In this document: positions 36,101 to 47,428 of the stretch, piece after piece
Layout: each line of letters begins with the position of its first letter
How positions within the stretch are numbered: the first letter of the stretch is position 1
Source: Lonicera japonica
Lineage: Eukaryota > Streptophyta > Magnoliopsida > Dipsacales > Caprifoliaceae
Direction: 5' to 3'
DNA: 64,000 nt
Assembly: GCA_021464415.1 (NCBI GenBank)
Contig: CM038467.1
Coordinates: 47,367,715-47,431,714, forward strand
The notes under the pieces: model-generated
What the model was told of the DNA's origin: nothing
Databases searched by the model: none
The model's input: only the letters and a program-made list of their open reading frames with translations
Translations under genes and position numbers: made by a program

Positions 36101-39100
36101 TTACTCGACCCGTTATCACTCAAGGAAACAAAATGAAGCATTAGTCAACTTATGATGCTTAGTCAAATGGGTTTTCCACTTTTCCCATGACAAATCCAAA
36201 ACCCAGGTTCCAATGTTCCAACTCGATGAAAATTTGAAATGATAAATAGCACTTGCCAAGCCAGAAATGAAAGGCAGATTCATATAAAATTTCATGGTTG
36301 TAGTTTTTGAGGTTATTACCATTTCATATGTGTTATTGCAAAATGATGAGTGACTCAACCAAAGTTAATAGGACATGCAAATACCTGAGTCAAAATGGCA
36401 GTACAGGACCCAGCAGCAGCAGCAATAAACAAGTTGGCTCTCGTTCCAATGGATTTAGAACCACTTTTTTCCAAATATAGCCTTTTAAAGTAGCTGTATC
36501 CATAGAAGTATACGAACTGTGCAATGAATGATTGTAAGTTCTTAGTGCCCAGGCCCTGGTACAATGAAAGCACTTGACGGGTCGATATTGCCTCCCACAA
36601 AACATCTGAGAGGTACCTGCACAAGCCAAACAAAAGCTTTTGATTATACGTAGCATAAAAATATGTTCCTATACAATGTCTTTAGTGTGAGTTTAGGGGC
36701 CACACCTAATAGATTGGTTTAGTTTAGAACCATTTGCTTTCGAAATAAAGGGTCCATAGTGAAGCTATCTTTCCAAACTCCTTAGTTACAAATTAAATAA
36801 TACTCCATCCCCATCCCAAGTTAAGAGGAAGTAATTCACGCTTTTTAAAGATGCACTAATTTCATCGTGATTAAAGGTCAAGAACAAAACTTGTTTAGTA
36901 TCGTGACAAAGGACATTGATTATGTTCCGAAAAGGAATAGACGAGTAGTGAGTTCTTACTTTGGGATGGAGTAATAAGTTTTTCAATGCGAAACGAGAGT
37001 CTTATTTCTTTGCAATGACCGAGAAAATGCAAATTAAATAAATCAGAACAATTAGAAACTTTTTAATTCTATAGAATACTCCTGGCGCAGAAGATATGAA
37101 GTGGAATGTTGGGGAACATAATCAGCAAATGTTTCATTTTCTAGAACTATGAAATGGGATGAAGAATCCATAACCTCCTTCATCGCTTTCTCATCCACGA
37201 AACCTTTAACTCTATCAAGTGCAGTGTCTTAAGGCCAACCCTTACCACCATGAACATCAAGTGGATCCTGAAAATTGGGTTTTTGAAAGCACTCTGTTTA
37301 CAGTAGTACAGCCCAAATTTGGGGGCTAAAGCTTATAAAAATATACGGTCTTTTGAAGTCATTGGTTTTGCACTCCAATATTGACTCTATCAATCTGTCT
37401 TACTCTACGGCTAAGACTAAATCTGTAAGAATACAAGGGAATTGCTACAACTTGAATTCTTGAAATAATAAGTTAACAACTAGGAGTGTCCAACTAGTTA
37501 GAAAAATCAACTGAAAATTTCAAAGTAATATAAAAAGATTAAAACATACTCTAAACCCAAGACTGCAATACAACTTCGACTGAAGTTTCTCTGATTTACC
37601 CGTGCTTATATGCATTCAACAAGATCATCATTAAGGATATTGACAGGGATTCATCTATCAACTTTCTATCTGTCTAAATGGGAGAAATTAAAAGATGCTC
37701 TAGTTTATAATAAAAGCACCAGGTCAGCTAATCCATTTTCAGATAAATGGAAAACCAAGGCAAACACAAACAGAAGTACTAGATGCCCAGTACAAGCTTA
37801 AATTTTTTATGAGCAAAAATGATTCAAGATCTAATAGAGCTTCAGTTTATTCGCAACGAACATAACTAACGAAACTAATTACAGTGACAACTAAGAAAAC
37901 TAAAATGTACACCGAGGGTACAGCTAACTTGGCAAAAGGAGTCACCAAGGTTTGATCCTTGGGAACCCCAATTCGATTCCCCCCCCCAAAAAAAAAAAAA
38001 AATTCGAACAGTGGGATATGCCTTTTACTGCTTGTACAAAAGAAAAATTAAATTTGAAAAAGTTCTTCCAATAGCATCAAACACAGACACACAGTAACTT
38101 ACATAACATACCAAGAGAAAACGTCAACTCAATGTACCTTACGAACAAAAAATTCTATAACAAGAACGCATTCTTGCAAAGAAAAGGAGAGACAAAGACC
38201 TGTGATTTAGGCAAACAAGTTACAAAAGTATGCTACATCAGAGCTCTAACACAACGGTATACTATCTATCACAAGATTTTTTTGATGAACGGAAGTTCCT
38301 AAAATATCAGATACGAAGTCAATATTCTCTTCAAATTCCAAAGCTTTTACATGGCTAAAGGAGGAGGCATAGTTGCTCAGGTGAAACATTCCACAACGAG
38401 GTTAGCTGCAATCAAGGTTCTCATAAAATCGTTCATGAAGAATGACGTAAAATTCATTTTAGGACATGATATCGCATATGATATGTATATATTGCACTAT
38501 CAGAACTCGAGAATTAGCATACATTCTGCCATAGGTTGAAGCAACTAATCCAATATCAACACTTTCTCTCTTGGGTGTTAGAAGGCATTAGTTTATGTAT
38601 CAGAACTCGAGAAGTAGCATCACATTTTGCCATACGTTGAAGCAACTAATCCAATATCAACACTTACTCTGTCCGGTGTTAGAAGGCATTACTTTATGTA
38701 CTATGGGAGTACGGGTTGCTTCAAGTACTAGAAGATTAATTGATACTACACGAAATTTGATTACTAGACCTTTCAAATGGCTTGTAATTAGGGATACCCC
38801 AGAAAAGGAAAGAAAGACTCTGAAATAGGGACAGAATATCATTGAAATCACTATTTCCTATTTTTCATGAAGAAGAAAAATTGAACATGAAAAATAGTGA
38901 TTTCAATTTTATCAAAAATTAGACCATAATCATAATTTTCCAACTTCTAGACTTTGCCAGTTTTTTAACTGCGTAACCAAATATAGTGATTTCATCCGAA
39001 TTTATAGTGTCCCTTGGATATCTTAAGCAAGGACTGGGATTCCATTATATGCAGCAGGGGCTAAATAATTGCTGAAAAAAAGCCATGAAAGTAATCTCAA

Positions 39101-40686
39101 ATTTTATTTCAATATATACACTTATCCTTCAATTAAATGCACCATCTCCTTGTTATATCCAATACTTTTTACAAATGAATAAAACTATTTCCTGTCTTTA
39201 TAAAGAAGACAAAATTGAAGATGAAAATAGTGATTTAAAATTCATCAAAAATTAGACACAATCACAATTTTCGAACTTCCTTACCTTTGCCAATGATTTA
39301 ACCACTAGAAGAAAAATAGTAGTTCCATCCCAATTTATCATAAAATAGAAAAACCTTATTACGTGGTGTTTGTTTTTACGACGTCATGCTGAATAAAAGT
39401 CCATTGGTGTTTGTTTTCTCAAGTATTAAAATTCAACATTCAGCATTATGAGGTGTTATATGCTTAATTCAACTTTAATGAAATTTTATTAGCTATTGAT
39501 ATATACGATAATGAGGGTAAAATTGTAAAATGATATATATTCTGCATTCTAAGGCAATTAAAACAGAGCATGTCTTTTCAAGCATTAGAGTTCAACATTC
39601 AGTGTTCAGTAATTAGAGGCTAAACAACTACTCCACCTCAAGAAGAGATTGGAAAAGGCCAGACCAGGCACTGCGCAGCCTCAAGGTCAATCGAAAAGGC
39701 ACAAAAACAAGCTCAGGTGATGTTTCTATATACCTCTTAATTCTGAATGGAAATCCATTCAATATTAAGAAGTAGAAATGATGTTTCCTCGCCTCTTAAT
39801 GCATAACTAGCAGTCCGTTTGGATTGAAAGGATGGAGCGGAAAGGAAAGGATTAATCATGAAAGAAAGGAATGGAATGGAATAAGTTTAATTTTATTATT
39901 GTTTGAATAGTTACGGAGAGAAAGAAAGGAAATGAAAATAACTCTGTTTGAATAGAAAGAAGGAAAGAAAGTAAATGAATATAATTTATTAAAAAAATAA
40001 ATTATTTATTAAAAATGTTTCTTTTCCTTCCCAATCCTCTTAATATTGAAAGAAAAGAAAGTAAAGAAATAGAGAGGAATGACACTCCCTCCCACTCCTT
40101 CCATTTACATTCCATTCTTTCTAAATATTCTATTCAAACAAAAAAAATGCAATCCCTTTCTCCTTTTTTTCCTTTTCCTTCCTTCCCTTTCCTTCCATCC
40201 AAACGAATTGTAGATTAAAATTCAGTATTTAGTATTAAGAGGCAAATTCTGTGCTAAATGCTTAATTTAATTTCAACAATATTTTATTCCACTTGTACCC
40301 TTATTTTTTTTAATTCGTTATAATATTAAGGTTAAAATTGTAAATTACAATCCGTTCAACATTCAGACTCAAGCAAAATAAAACATAATTTTTCTTCTAG
40401 AAGCGTTCAACAATCAAACGCTAAAAAACAGAAATTATTAACTCTCAGATGATGAAAACAAAAAACAGAATCAGATCAACAAAGACTAATCAAACTAGAG
40501 AGAGAGAGAGATCATGTACCGGTACTTTTGTTGACCGTGAGAAGCACGAACCTCAGCCTGATACTTAGCCTTACAAGTATCGAGAGGATACAAGATTGTT
40601 GTGCTCACCAAAGCTCCGATTGCTCCTGATGTTGCCTCTGATATTGATTCCAGATCAACTGAAGATGATGACGAAGAAGAAGACAT
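33195..40686 (-). CDS. PNC1: Peroxisomal adenine nucleotide carrier (mitochondrial carrier family), five exons
   Basis: Exons on the minus strand: 40686-40520, 36616-36385, 35237-35091, 34731-34574 and 33471-33195. Introns are GT-AG with consistent phases; the product is 326 residues, close to Arabidopsis PNC proteins. Three carrier repeats are visible, with signatures PLDTCKAK in exon 1, PLDTASSR in exon 3 and the diverged PAIRSKV across the exon 4/5 junction. [30 protein letters not shown] and [20 protein letters not shown] match PNC closely. The family exchanges cytosolic ATP for peroxisomal AMP/ADP to feed fatty-acid activation for beta-oxidation. The N-terminus has a Ser8 run. Introns carry three MITEs and tandem duplications; two more MITEs lie just upstream. 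PNC1 versus PNC2 cannot be separated by eye. Confidence 0.95.
33536..33817. mobile_element. Tourist-like MITE, 282 bp, PNC intron 4
   Basis: Ends GGGTCCGTTTGGATAAAAAG and, inverted, GGGAGCAGTTGATAAAAAA; both flanks are TTA (33533-33535, 33818-33820). Inner text such as TGGAAAATGATAG and a central CCATGGAA match the MITE in YIPF1 intron 5. Confidence 0.78.
34846..35076. mobile_element. Tourist-like MITE, 231 bp, next to the exon 3 splice donor
   Basis: Inverted ends AGTGTGTTCAATAAAAATG and GGGTACATTTGATTAAAAAG, TTA on both sides (34843-34845, 35077-35079). Same family as 33536-33817. Its edge lies only about 13 bp from the exon 3 donor GT at 35090-35089. Confidence 0.75.
35480..35720. repeat. 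Possible SINE remnants in PNC intron 2
   Basis: TAGCTCAACTGTAACC near 35488 followed by GGTATGAAATC near 35521 resembles A and B boxes of a tRNA-derived SINE. On the other strand GGTAGGGTTCGAGCC near 35648-35662 contains a good B-box core. Neither has a defined tail or TSD. Confidence 0.3.
35770..36300. repeat. Two-copy tandem duplication, about 270 bp, PNC intron 2
   Basis: Two diverged copies share ACAACCATGCCAA/ACAGCCATGCCAA, GAAACAAAAT.AAGCATTAG, CAAAT.GGTTTTCC, CATGACAAATCC, CCCAGGTTCCA and CACTTGCCAAG, offset by about 270 bp. Confidence 0.75.
37920..38002 (+). repeat. Possible short retroposon with poly(A) tail
   Basis: AACTTGGCAAAAGGAG and GGTTTGATCC occur about 30 bp apart, followed by a C run and an A run of about 14. 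It could be a SINE-like insertion in PNC intron 1, but boxes are poor. Confidence 0.28.
38500..38700. repeat. Exact-period 100 bp tandem duplication, PNC intron 1
   Basis: Units begin TCAGAACTCGAGAA at 38500 and 38600 and share GTTGAAGCAACTAATCCAAT and GGTGTTAGAAGGCATTA. They differ at roughly ten positions. Confidence 0.9.
38836..39350. repeat. Diverged duplication, about 330 bp period, PNC intron 1
   Basis: Both copies contain CTATTTCCT.T, AATTGAA.ATGAAAA, ATCAAAAATTAGAC and CTTTGCCA followed by AACC/AACTG text. The offset is about 330 bp. Confidence 0.6.
39811..40210. mobile_element. MITE, 400 bp, CAGTCCGTTTGGATTG ends, PNC intron 1
   Basis: Left end CAGTCCGTTTGGATTG and inverted right end CAATTCGTTTGGATGG, with TAG on both sides (39808-39810, 40211-40213). 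The interior is rich in GGAAAGGAAAGG and its inverse, so most of it can fold. It is related to the MITE at 41334-41775. Confidence 0.75.
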
Positions 40687-40731
40687 ATCTCTCACGATCT
40701 ATCAATATCTAAATCTATATAAATATATATG

Positions 40732-40776
40732 TTATATGATGATCATCATCAACTTCTTCTTCACTCTGTATATAAA
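40732..40776 (-). promoter_or_regulatory. Candidate TATA box and tiny upstream ORF of PNC
   Basis: On the minus strand TTTATATAC lies at 40776-40768, about 83 bp before the PNC start. Between them is a five-codon upstream ORF at 40749-40732 beginning ATGATG and ending TAA. Whether it is transcribed depends on the unknown start site. Confidence 0.35.
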
Positions 40777-40937
40777 TTTTTTTTTATATATGGACGTAAT
40801 GATTGTAAAATTGGAATTTGTTTCCGCGATCGAGTTGTACACGGGAGGAATAGGGAAGGTGCAGACAAAAAAGTGGGTGGACTTGAAGTAATTTATTTTA
40901 TTATTATTTTATTATAGCGATGTTTCCTTGTGACTTA

Positions 40938-41330
40938 GGTTGTGTTTGGTTGGCATTTCTAAACAAGATTTTAAAAAAAAAATTCAAAACACAATTTAAA
41001 ATCAACTCACTTTCACACTTCTTAAAATTTATTTCACTATACTTTCTCTCTCTAAATTTTTTTTTTAAAACACCATAACTTTAAATCCAAAAATCAAAAA
41101 ATAATAAAAAATATATATTTGAAACCTACTCATCGAGATTTATAAAATAAGATCCATTGTGACTATTTTTTGAAATTTTTTATGCGTTTTTTTCATTGGT
41201 TGAAAAAAAGTCAAACAAAACTAAATTCACTTTTCAACATAAAAACTCTAACTCAAAACATTCAATCAAACACCAATTTTTTAAAAACTCATCTAGAAAA
41301 CTTGTCTAGAAATTGCAACCAAACACAACC
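40938..41330. mobile_element. Tourist-like MITE, 393 bp, upstream of PNC
   Basis: Ends GGTTGTGTTTGGTTGGCA and, inverted, GGTTGTGTTTGGTTGCAA, continuing through ATTTCTA.ACAAG. TTA flanks both sides (40935-40937 and 41331-41333). It lies about 250 bp upstream of the PNC start codon. Confidence 0.88.
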
Positions 41331-41333
41331 TTA

Positions 41334-41775
41334 CTGTCTGTTTAGATTGAAGGAGAGAGGGAAAGAAAATAATTAATTAGGAGAAGAATGAATAGAATAA
41401 AATGAAAAGGAAAGGAATGAGTTTAATTTTATTATTGTTTGAATAGTTAAAGATAAAAAAGAATGGAATGGAAATAAATCTTGTTTGGATAGAAAGAAGA
41501 AAAGAAATGAAATGAATGTGATTTAATATATTATTAATAAATTAAGGTTAAATTTGAAATAACGTGAAAAAATCATTAAAATCTTTTCATTTCCCTCCCA
41601 ATCCTCCCAATATTGGAAGGAAACAAAATAAAGGAATAGAGGGGATTGGCATTCCCTCCCAATCCCTCCGTTTCCTCTCCACTCCTTCTTATAAATCTAT
41701 CCAAACAAGTGAAATCCAATCCTTCCTCCTCTTTTTCTTTCCTTTTCTTCCCGTTCCCTCAATCCAAACGGACTG
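41334..41775. mobile_element. MITE, 442 bp, abutting the previous MITE
   Basis: Left end CTGTCTGTTTAGATTG and inverted right end CAGTCCGTTTGGATTG; TTA at 41331-41333 and 41776-41778. Interior GGAAAGGAA-type repeats match the MITE at 39811-40210. Its left TTA is also the right TTA of the MITE at 40938-41330. Confidence 0.82.
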
Positions 41776-41809
41776 TTAAATATTTGTTACACATGCATAA
41801 TTAAATTAG

Positions 41810-42199
41810 GAAGAAGGATCTAAAGAGAACCATTTATTTAGTTTTTAAATGCGAATTAATTATTTTGAGGGAGTAAACAGATGAATTTTTTTATGAAACT
41901 TGGTGAGGATGATCTCCATGATTAGTAGATTATCTCCACCAAATTTTATCAAAAAATTCAATCCGGAAGTGGGTTAACTAAACATCTTAAATTTTAATGG
42001 CCAGAAACGCACATATATATCAATTTTTTAGTAAACCCTCTTCCCAATTAATTTTTTCAATGAAATTTGGTGGAGGTGATCTATTAATTATGAATATCAT
42101 CTTTACCAAGTTTCATCAAAAAATTCATTTATTTACCCCCTCAAAATAATTGATCCACATTTAAGGACCAAAAGATTGGTCCTGTTAAGATCATTCCCC
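41810..42199. mobile_element. Mutator-type MITE, 390 bp, TSD ATTAAATTAG
   Basis: Ends GAAGAAGGATCTAAAGAG and, inverted, GGGGAATGATCTTAACAG align base for base with six differences, and the arms continue for about 150 bp (ATTATTTTGAGGGAGTAAA, TGAAACTTGGTGA, CTCCACCAAATTT). ATTAAATTAG flanks both sides (41800-41809, 42200-42209), a 9-10 bp duplication. No ORF inside. Confidence 0.88.
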
Positions 42200-42294
42200 A
42201 TTAAATTAGATATAATTTTTTTTAAAATGTGTCATTTTGTATTTATAACATGGTTAATTTATATTTTTAAGATACATGTTATTATTTATTTTTA

Positions 42295-42640
42295 CTAGAT
42301 ATAGACGCATACACAATACGTATCTTTTATACACGTGTAAAATTTAAAATAAATATTCATTAGTAATTAAAAATTATATTTTCAAATTTTGAATTTAAAT
42401 TAACTATATATTTTGTTCAAGATAAAAATAAAAAAAATTATTATTAAAATTAATGTCTTAATCATTTTGATTTTATATAAATAGATCACATACACATGTG
42501 ATATGTGTATTTCTTAAATATATTTAGTTCAAACTAAAATATAGAATAAAAATATTAAATAGTCTAGTGATTAAACAATAAATTATTTTGTTAAAGGTAC
42601 AAAGTTCAAACTTAAGAGTAAGCATATTTTTTTCGGTTTT
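42295..42640. repeat. Helitron-like end and tRNA-like sequence
   Basis: On the minus strand an imperfect hairpin around ACGTATTGTGTATGCGT is followed by CTAG and T at 42295, a Helitron-like 3' end. Near 42563-42615 TCTAGTGATTAAACAATAA and AAAGTTCAAACTTAAG resemble A and B boxes. Both are weak. Confidence 0.3.
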
Positions 42641-43205
42641 ATATAATAAGCAATTCAAAACTCTAATATAATTTTACGATGATTAAAATTAGTTTTGACT
42701 TTATATAATAATATAGATAATATAACTTCTTTTATTATTAAGTGAGTCAATTTTTTTTTAATTGAGTCAAAAAAAATTTCTTTTAAATTAGGTAGGTGAG
42801 TCAAATTTTATTTATTTTAAAGTAGGCAGATGAAAGTGACGGAGAGAAGGAGAGAGGAACGCGGGGATAGGAGGAGGGATACGACGTTTTTATCGGGAAG
42901 TGCAAAATGTGTAAAATTGTTTTCATGTGGCTGCATACCGACACATCTGATGACGTGGCCTACTCCATTCCATTTTATTTTATTTTGAGTAAATAACCAA
43001 GGAAGCCCCTAAACTATTTGACTTGTGCCAATTTAACCCTTAAATTAGCAAATTGGCCGATTTAACCCCTAAACTATTTAAACCTAACCAAATACGCCTT
43101 TCCATTAACTTTCTATTTAAATAAATTTAGATGGAAACAAGTATGTAAGAAGCACATACATTATTTTAAAAGGTATTTTTGTTATTCATTCTAAAAAATC
43201 ACTAA

Positions 43206-43526
43206 AATTTCGTTTGGTTCACAGATTTAAGTATTCGAAAAATTAAAGGTTTTTTCTTTCATTTGTTTGGTAAGTATAAATTTCGAAAACACTTTCCTGA
43301 CAGAGGGTAAAGTAGGTGGTAAGTCATTCCTTTCAAAACCCATGAAATTGATTTTCTCTTATGATTTCTTAGCATTTATTCAAAATTTCTGGATAACAAT
43401 ACATTTACTTAAATACTTTTCATACTTTACTAAATACAAGAAATGGAACTTGACAGGAACTTTAGTTTCTCACTTCCGTGAAAAAGATAAAGGAATTGAT
43501 TTCACTTCCGTAAACCAAACGAAGCC
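43206..43526. mobile_element. MITE, 321 bp, TSD TAA
   Basis: Ends AATTTCGTTTGGTTCAC and, inverted, GGCTTCGTTTGGTTTAC, with TAA at 43203-43205 and 43527-43529. Inner text CTTTCATTTGTTTGG and A-rich arms give a partial foldback. The 91-residue ORF across it is not conserved-looking. Confidence 0.7.
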
Positions 43527-43529
43527 TAA

Positions 43530-44393
43530 AGGTATTAATTAAACTTAATTATGTGCATATTTGTAACCACTCATGATTATATTTTGATTTAACAACTCAT
43601 AATTATCATCGCATACTTCTAATATAAATGATAATGATGAGTTTCTATCTAATTTATTAATAAATGTGATAATGTTTAAAACCTACTCAAATTCATGGTG
43701 TAACTATATCTATTAAATAAAATATTTATTTATAAAATTAGAATATTTATATATTTTCATCTCTCTACTGAAATTCATTTTATGCCCTACTGAACATTTT
43801 ACACTAAGTTAGTTAAGTATATATCAAAAAAATGTAAATTATTTTTACAAAAATCTTATCATATGAGAAATATTAACAAATAAAATATTTATCTATAATT
43901 AATTTAGTCAAATAAACCGGTTATTATCAATTAACACTTTATTATATGATTATATTTTAACATTAGCCATCCATTTAGTAAAATAAAAAATAAATTATCA
44001 TATCATATAATTCAATGAGATTTGTGTTTTTTCTAACGATAATAAAAAATAAAAATAAAAAGATAAGTACTATTATATTAACAAGTCGGAGAAAACTCAT
44101 GTACATACAATTAGTAAAACTTAAACTTTGAACATTCATGTTTTCTTTTGAAATATTTTTTGACATAGTTATGGTAATTATTAAAAATATATGAACACGA
44201 GCTTTTAATTAGGTTCTATTGAGTATTTTTTTAAATGTCTTTCATATGGTATGACAATGTAATTCTAGCATGTAGCCCATTATCTTGTTTGTTAATATAT
44301 AGTGGCGGAGTCGAGAGGCTAGTCGATAGCAACTACAGAACGATTCCTAAAATTCCCCGATCACCACAAATCGGAGGCTAGTCGATAGCAACT
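43530..44393. other. AT-rich spacer and start of the Tat element leader
   Basis: Very AT-rich, no ORF. From about 44304 the composition changes and a 21 bp phrase starting GAGGCTAGTCGATAGCAAC occurs twice, about 58 bp apart (44316 and 44373). This is probably the truncated untranslated leader of the gypsy element that follows; no 5' LTR or primer site was recognised. Confidence 0.5.
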
Positions 44394-45849
44394 ATAATGA
44401 TCTTGACATTACTGGCGGGGGTGCCGTCAATAATGTTATTGCACTAAGGTTGGAAAATCAAACCTTACATGAACTTTTGAGAAAGTATATGACGAAATTC
44501 GCCTCTAGAAGTGCGAAAAAGGAGGACACGACAACGTCGACCGTTAGGTGACTGCGTAATGATAATGTTGCTATTGAGAATCCAATACCTGTTCAAACTC
44601 GTATTCAAGGCCGAGATGACAATCAGCCACTTGGTGTACACGTTTTCGCTCCAGAAGTCCAAGTGTCGAAACCCAAACATAGTGTGTTCGATGGGCTGGC
44701 CGAGAAGGATTCTGGGCCCAAAGCATAGGCAGAAAATGATTTGAGGAGGTTGATTGATTCGACAGTGGCCGAAAATTCTGTAGCCTACACTCTTAGATAC
44801 TTAACACGAAAATCATTAGGAGAGGAGAACGACTTGCCATTCACAAGGCGCATAGCCAAGGCTCTGCCATCCAAAAAGCTGCCTCAACCGAAGTTCAACA
44901 TATATAATAACAAGACAGACCCAGCCGACCATGTCAGATATTATCAACAAGTCATGGCTTACTGGATTTCAGATAATACTATGATGTGCCGAATGTTCCC
45001 GGCGAGCCTGGACGAAGTTTCTCTCATATGGTTTACCCCCTTGCCAGCGGGTCAGATCTATAGTTTTTGAGAACTGACAGAGCAGTTTACTGTCAGGTTC
45101 ATAACCAGCAGTAAGGTGGTCAAAGGCCCAGAAGCCCTAGCAAACATGAGAAAGAGAAGATACGAAACTCTGAGGGAGTACTCGTCAAGATATTAAGAGA
45201 TATTCCAAGAGGCAGAAGGCTGTGATTTACAGTTTGCCATGGACACCTTTATGTATAGTTTGCCTAAGGACGATAACGGCATATATAATTCCCTGACCCG
45301 CAAACCTCCTCAGACCTTTGATGAATTGCTCTCAAGGATAGGACAGTACACCCGCGTTGAGGATGATAAATTGATGGTTAAAAATTGGAAAAGGAACATA
45401 AACGCGGATAGAAAAAGACGGACAGGGCGACAGGGGTTTCGATCGCTCCAAAAAACAGAAAAATGAGGATTTCTCCTATGTCGGTGATGAGGGTTACTGG
45501 GGGGGTCCACACAGTTTTCACCAAGGCAATCCACTAAATCATGTATCAGATCAAAGATGTGCCATACTTTGAATGGCCAAGACCTTTGGGCAGGGATCCA
45601 GAACGAATAAATAAAAAAGTAAGATGTTCATATCACAGGGACCACGGTCATAAGACAGAAGAATGCAAAACCCTCAAGCAGTTTCTAAAGGGTCTGGTAA
45701 CAAAGGGGTATTTGGCCGAGTTTGTCAAATCCGTCGAGAAAACGGAGAAAAAAAAAGCAGAGAACAGCAGTGACGATGAGCGTGGTGACAAAGAAGTCCC
45801 AAAAACGTTCAATGGGATAATAGACGTGATTTACGGCTACACCAACTAG
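44394..45849 (+). pseudogene. Tat gag, several stops and frame changes
   Basis: The segment starts with a coiled-coil-like stretch (LRLENQTLHELLRKYM) near 44440, then the capsid part: KFNIYNNKTDPADHVRYYQQ, MCRMFPASL and SLPKDDNGIYNSLTRKPPQT. A zinc-binding motif CSYHRDHGHKTEEC lies near 45627-45670. Stops occur near 44555, 44727, 45068 and 45194. The normal role is particle assembly and RNA binding. Confidence 0.85.
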
Positions 45850-45870
45850 GATTATATTACCAAGAATGCA

Positions 45871-46705
45871 ATGAGAGCCTATGTGAAAAAAGCGCTGTGC
45901 TTCGAAAAAACGTCCAGGGCAGAAGTAATGTTTGTCACGGCCTACAAGAAGGAAAGGCGTGGTAAGCAGTCACATGAAATCAAGTTTACTGAAGAAGACA
46001 TACGAAGGGTAGATACTCCACATAACGACGCGTTGGTATTGACTGTTAATATCAACACTTTTGACGTTAAGAGAGTGTTGATTGACCCAGAAAGTTCATC
46101 TGAGATAATGTATCACAGCATGTTTAAGAAGTTGAACCTCCCGCCCTCTCAAGTCAAAAGTATTAATTCACCTGTGTTCAGTTTTAGTAGGGAGGCAATT
46201 TGGCTTATTGCTATAACTGAGGTCCCGGTTCGCTTCGAGCCAAAACAGAAGATCGTAGAGTTCATTGTCATGGACATAGATTCTCCTTATAATGCAATTC
46301 TTGGCAGAGGGTGGTTGACCCAAATCAATGCCATAGCCTCTCTTTTCCATTAGAAACTCAAGTTCCCAGCAAATGATGGAGTGGTCGTTGTTCGGGAAAA
46401 ACAGGAAGATGCTTGTTTATGTTTTGGTTTGGCAGCTTGTGTTCAGTTTTAGCAGGGAAGCAGTTTGGCCTATTGCTATAGTCGAGGTACCGGACCTCTT
46501 GGGGCTGAAATAGAAGATCGTAGAGTTCATTGTCATGGATATAGATTCTCCTTGTAATGCAATCCTTGGCAGAGGGTGGTTGACCCAAATGAATACCATA
46601 GCCTCTCCTTTCCATCAGAAACTCAAGTTCCCAACAAATGACGGAGTGGTCGTTGTTCGAAAAAAAAGGATGATTCTCATTTATGTTTTAGTTTGGCAGT
46701 GCAAG
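45871..46705 (+). pseudogene. Tat protease with 265 bp tandem duplication
   Basis: The retropepsin-like segment reads VKRVLIDPESSSEIMYHSMF, where the family has DPGSS; the glycine is now Glu. The block IVMDIDSPYNAILGRGWLTQ follows. Bases 46176-46440 are repeated directly at 46441-46705 with about 12 percent change, so the C-terminal half of the domain occurs twice. Both copies carry a stop. Confidence 0.85.
46176..46705. repeat. 265 bp tandem duplication inside the protease
   Basis: Both units start TGTGTTCAGTTTTAG.AGGGA (46174 and 46439) and share GAAGATCGTAGAGTTCATTG and GGCAGAGGGTGGTTGACCCA. The period is 265 bp, not a multiple of three, so the second copy changes frame. Confidence 0.92.
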
Positions 46706-46899
46706 GAGCCGCTAACGTTAAGCACCCGTCTGAGGCCATTGATAATATTCAGACTAAAGGCAAAACAGTCGAAGCGACCGATAAAAACCAAGGAAAAATG
46801 AAGGAGACCGAGTTGCCCGAAGCTTCCACCAAGAGGGACAAAGTCCCTAAAAATTGCTAGCAATTACAGTCAAGGCATGCCTTCGAAGGTGGGACGCGA

Positions 46900-47428
46900 G
46901 GGCTACCATCAGAGAAAGTATTTGAAGATGTAATTCAAGTCCCAGCGATTGAGGGCTTAAGTGCCGAAGAAAGGTTTTTCTTAATTGGTAGTTCATTTAC
47001 GAAAAAAGAGAGAGACCAAATGGCTAAGTTCTTGAGGGCCAATATAGACGTATTTTTTTGGCAACCTTTCGAAATGCCAGGGATTGATGCCGATGTAATG
47101 TACCACAAATTGCACATTGACAAGAATTATAAGCCAATGAAATAGAAACCCAGAAGGGCAGCACCAGAAAAGGCTAAGGCTATAGAAGAAGAAGTGTAGA
47201 AACTGTTGGATGCTAGAACGATAAGGGAGGCCGAATTCCCTGAATAGATCTCGAACCCTGTTATTGTCAAAAAGAAGAATGGAAAGTGGAGCATTTACGT
47301 CGATTTTACAAACCTTAATAAGGCATCCCTTAAGGACAGTTTCCCATTACCAAAGATTGAATAGTTGGTGGATTCGGTAACTAGACATGAAAGGATGAGT
47401 TTCCTAGACGCCTATTCTGGTTATCATC
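46900..47428 (+). pseudogene. Tat reverse transcriptase, first part
   Basis: Motifs include MAKFLRANIDVFFWQPFEMP, YHKLHIDKNYKP, NPVIVKKKNGKW, YVDFTNLNKAS, DSFPLPKIE and MSFLDAYSGYH. In-frame stops, mainly TAG, lie near 47144, 47198, 47246 and 47362. The frame stops at the solo LTR and resumes behind it. Confidence 0.87.

Noticed and set aside
37981..38002. Poly-C/poly-A run as a retrogene tail
   Set aside because: No coding sequence precedes it; at most a SINE-like remnant, listed with low confidence.
44465..44744. Opposed ORFs of 71 and 77 residues
   Set aside because: Shadows of the broken Tat gag frame.
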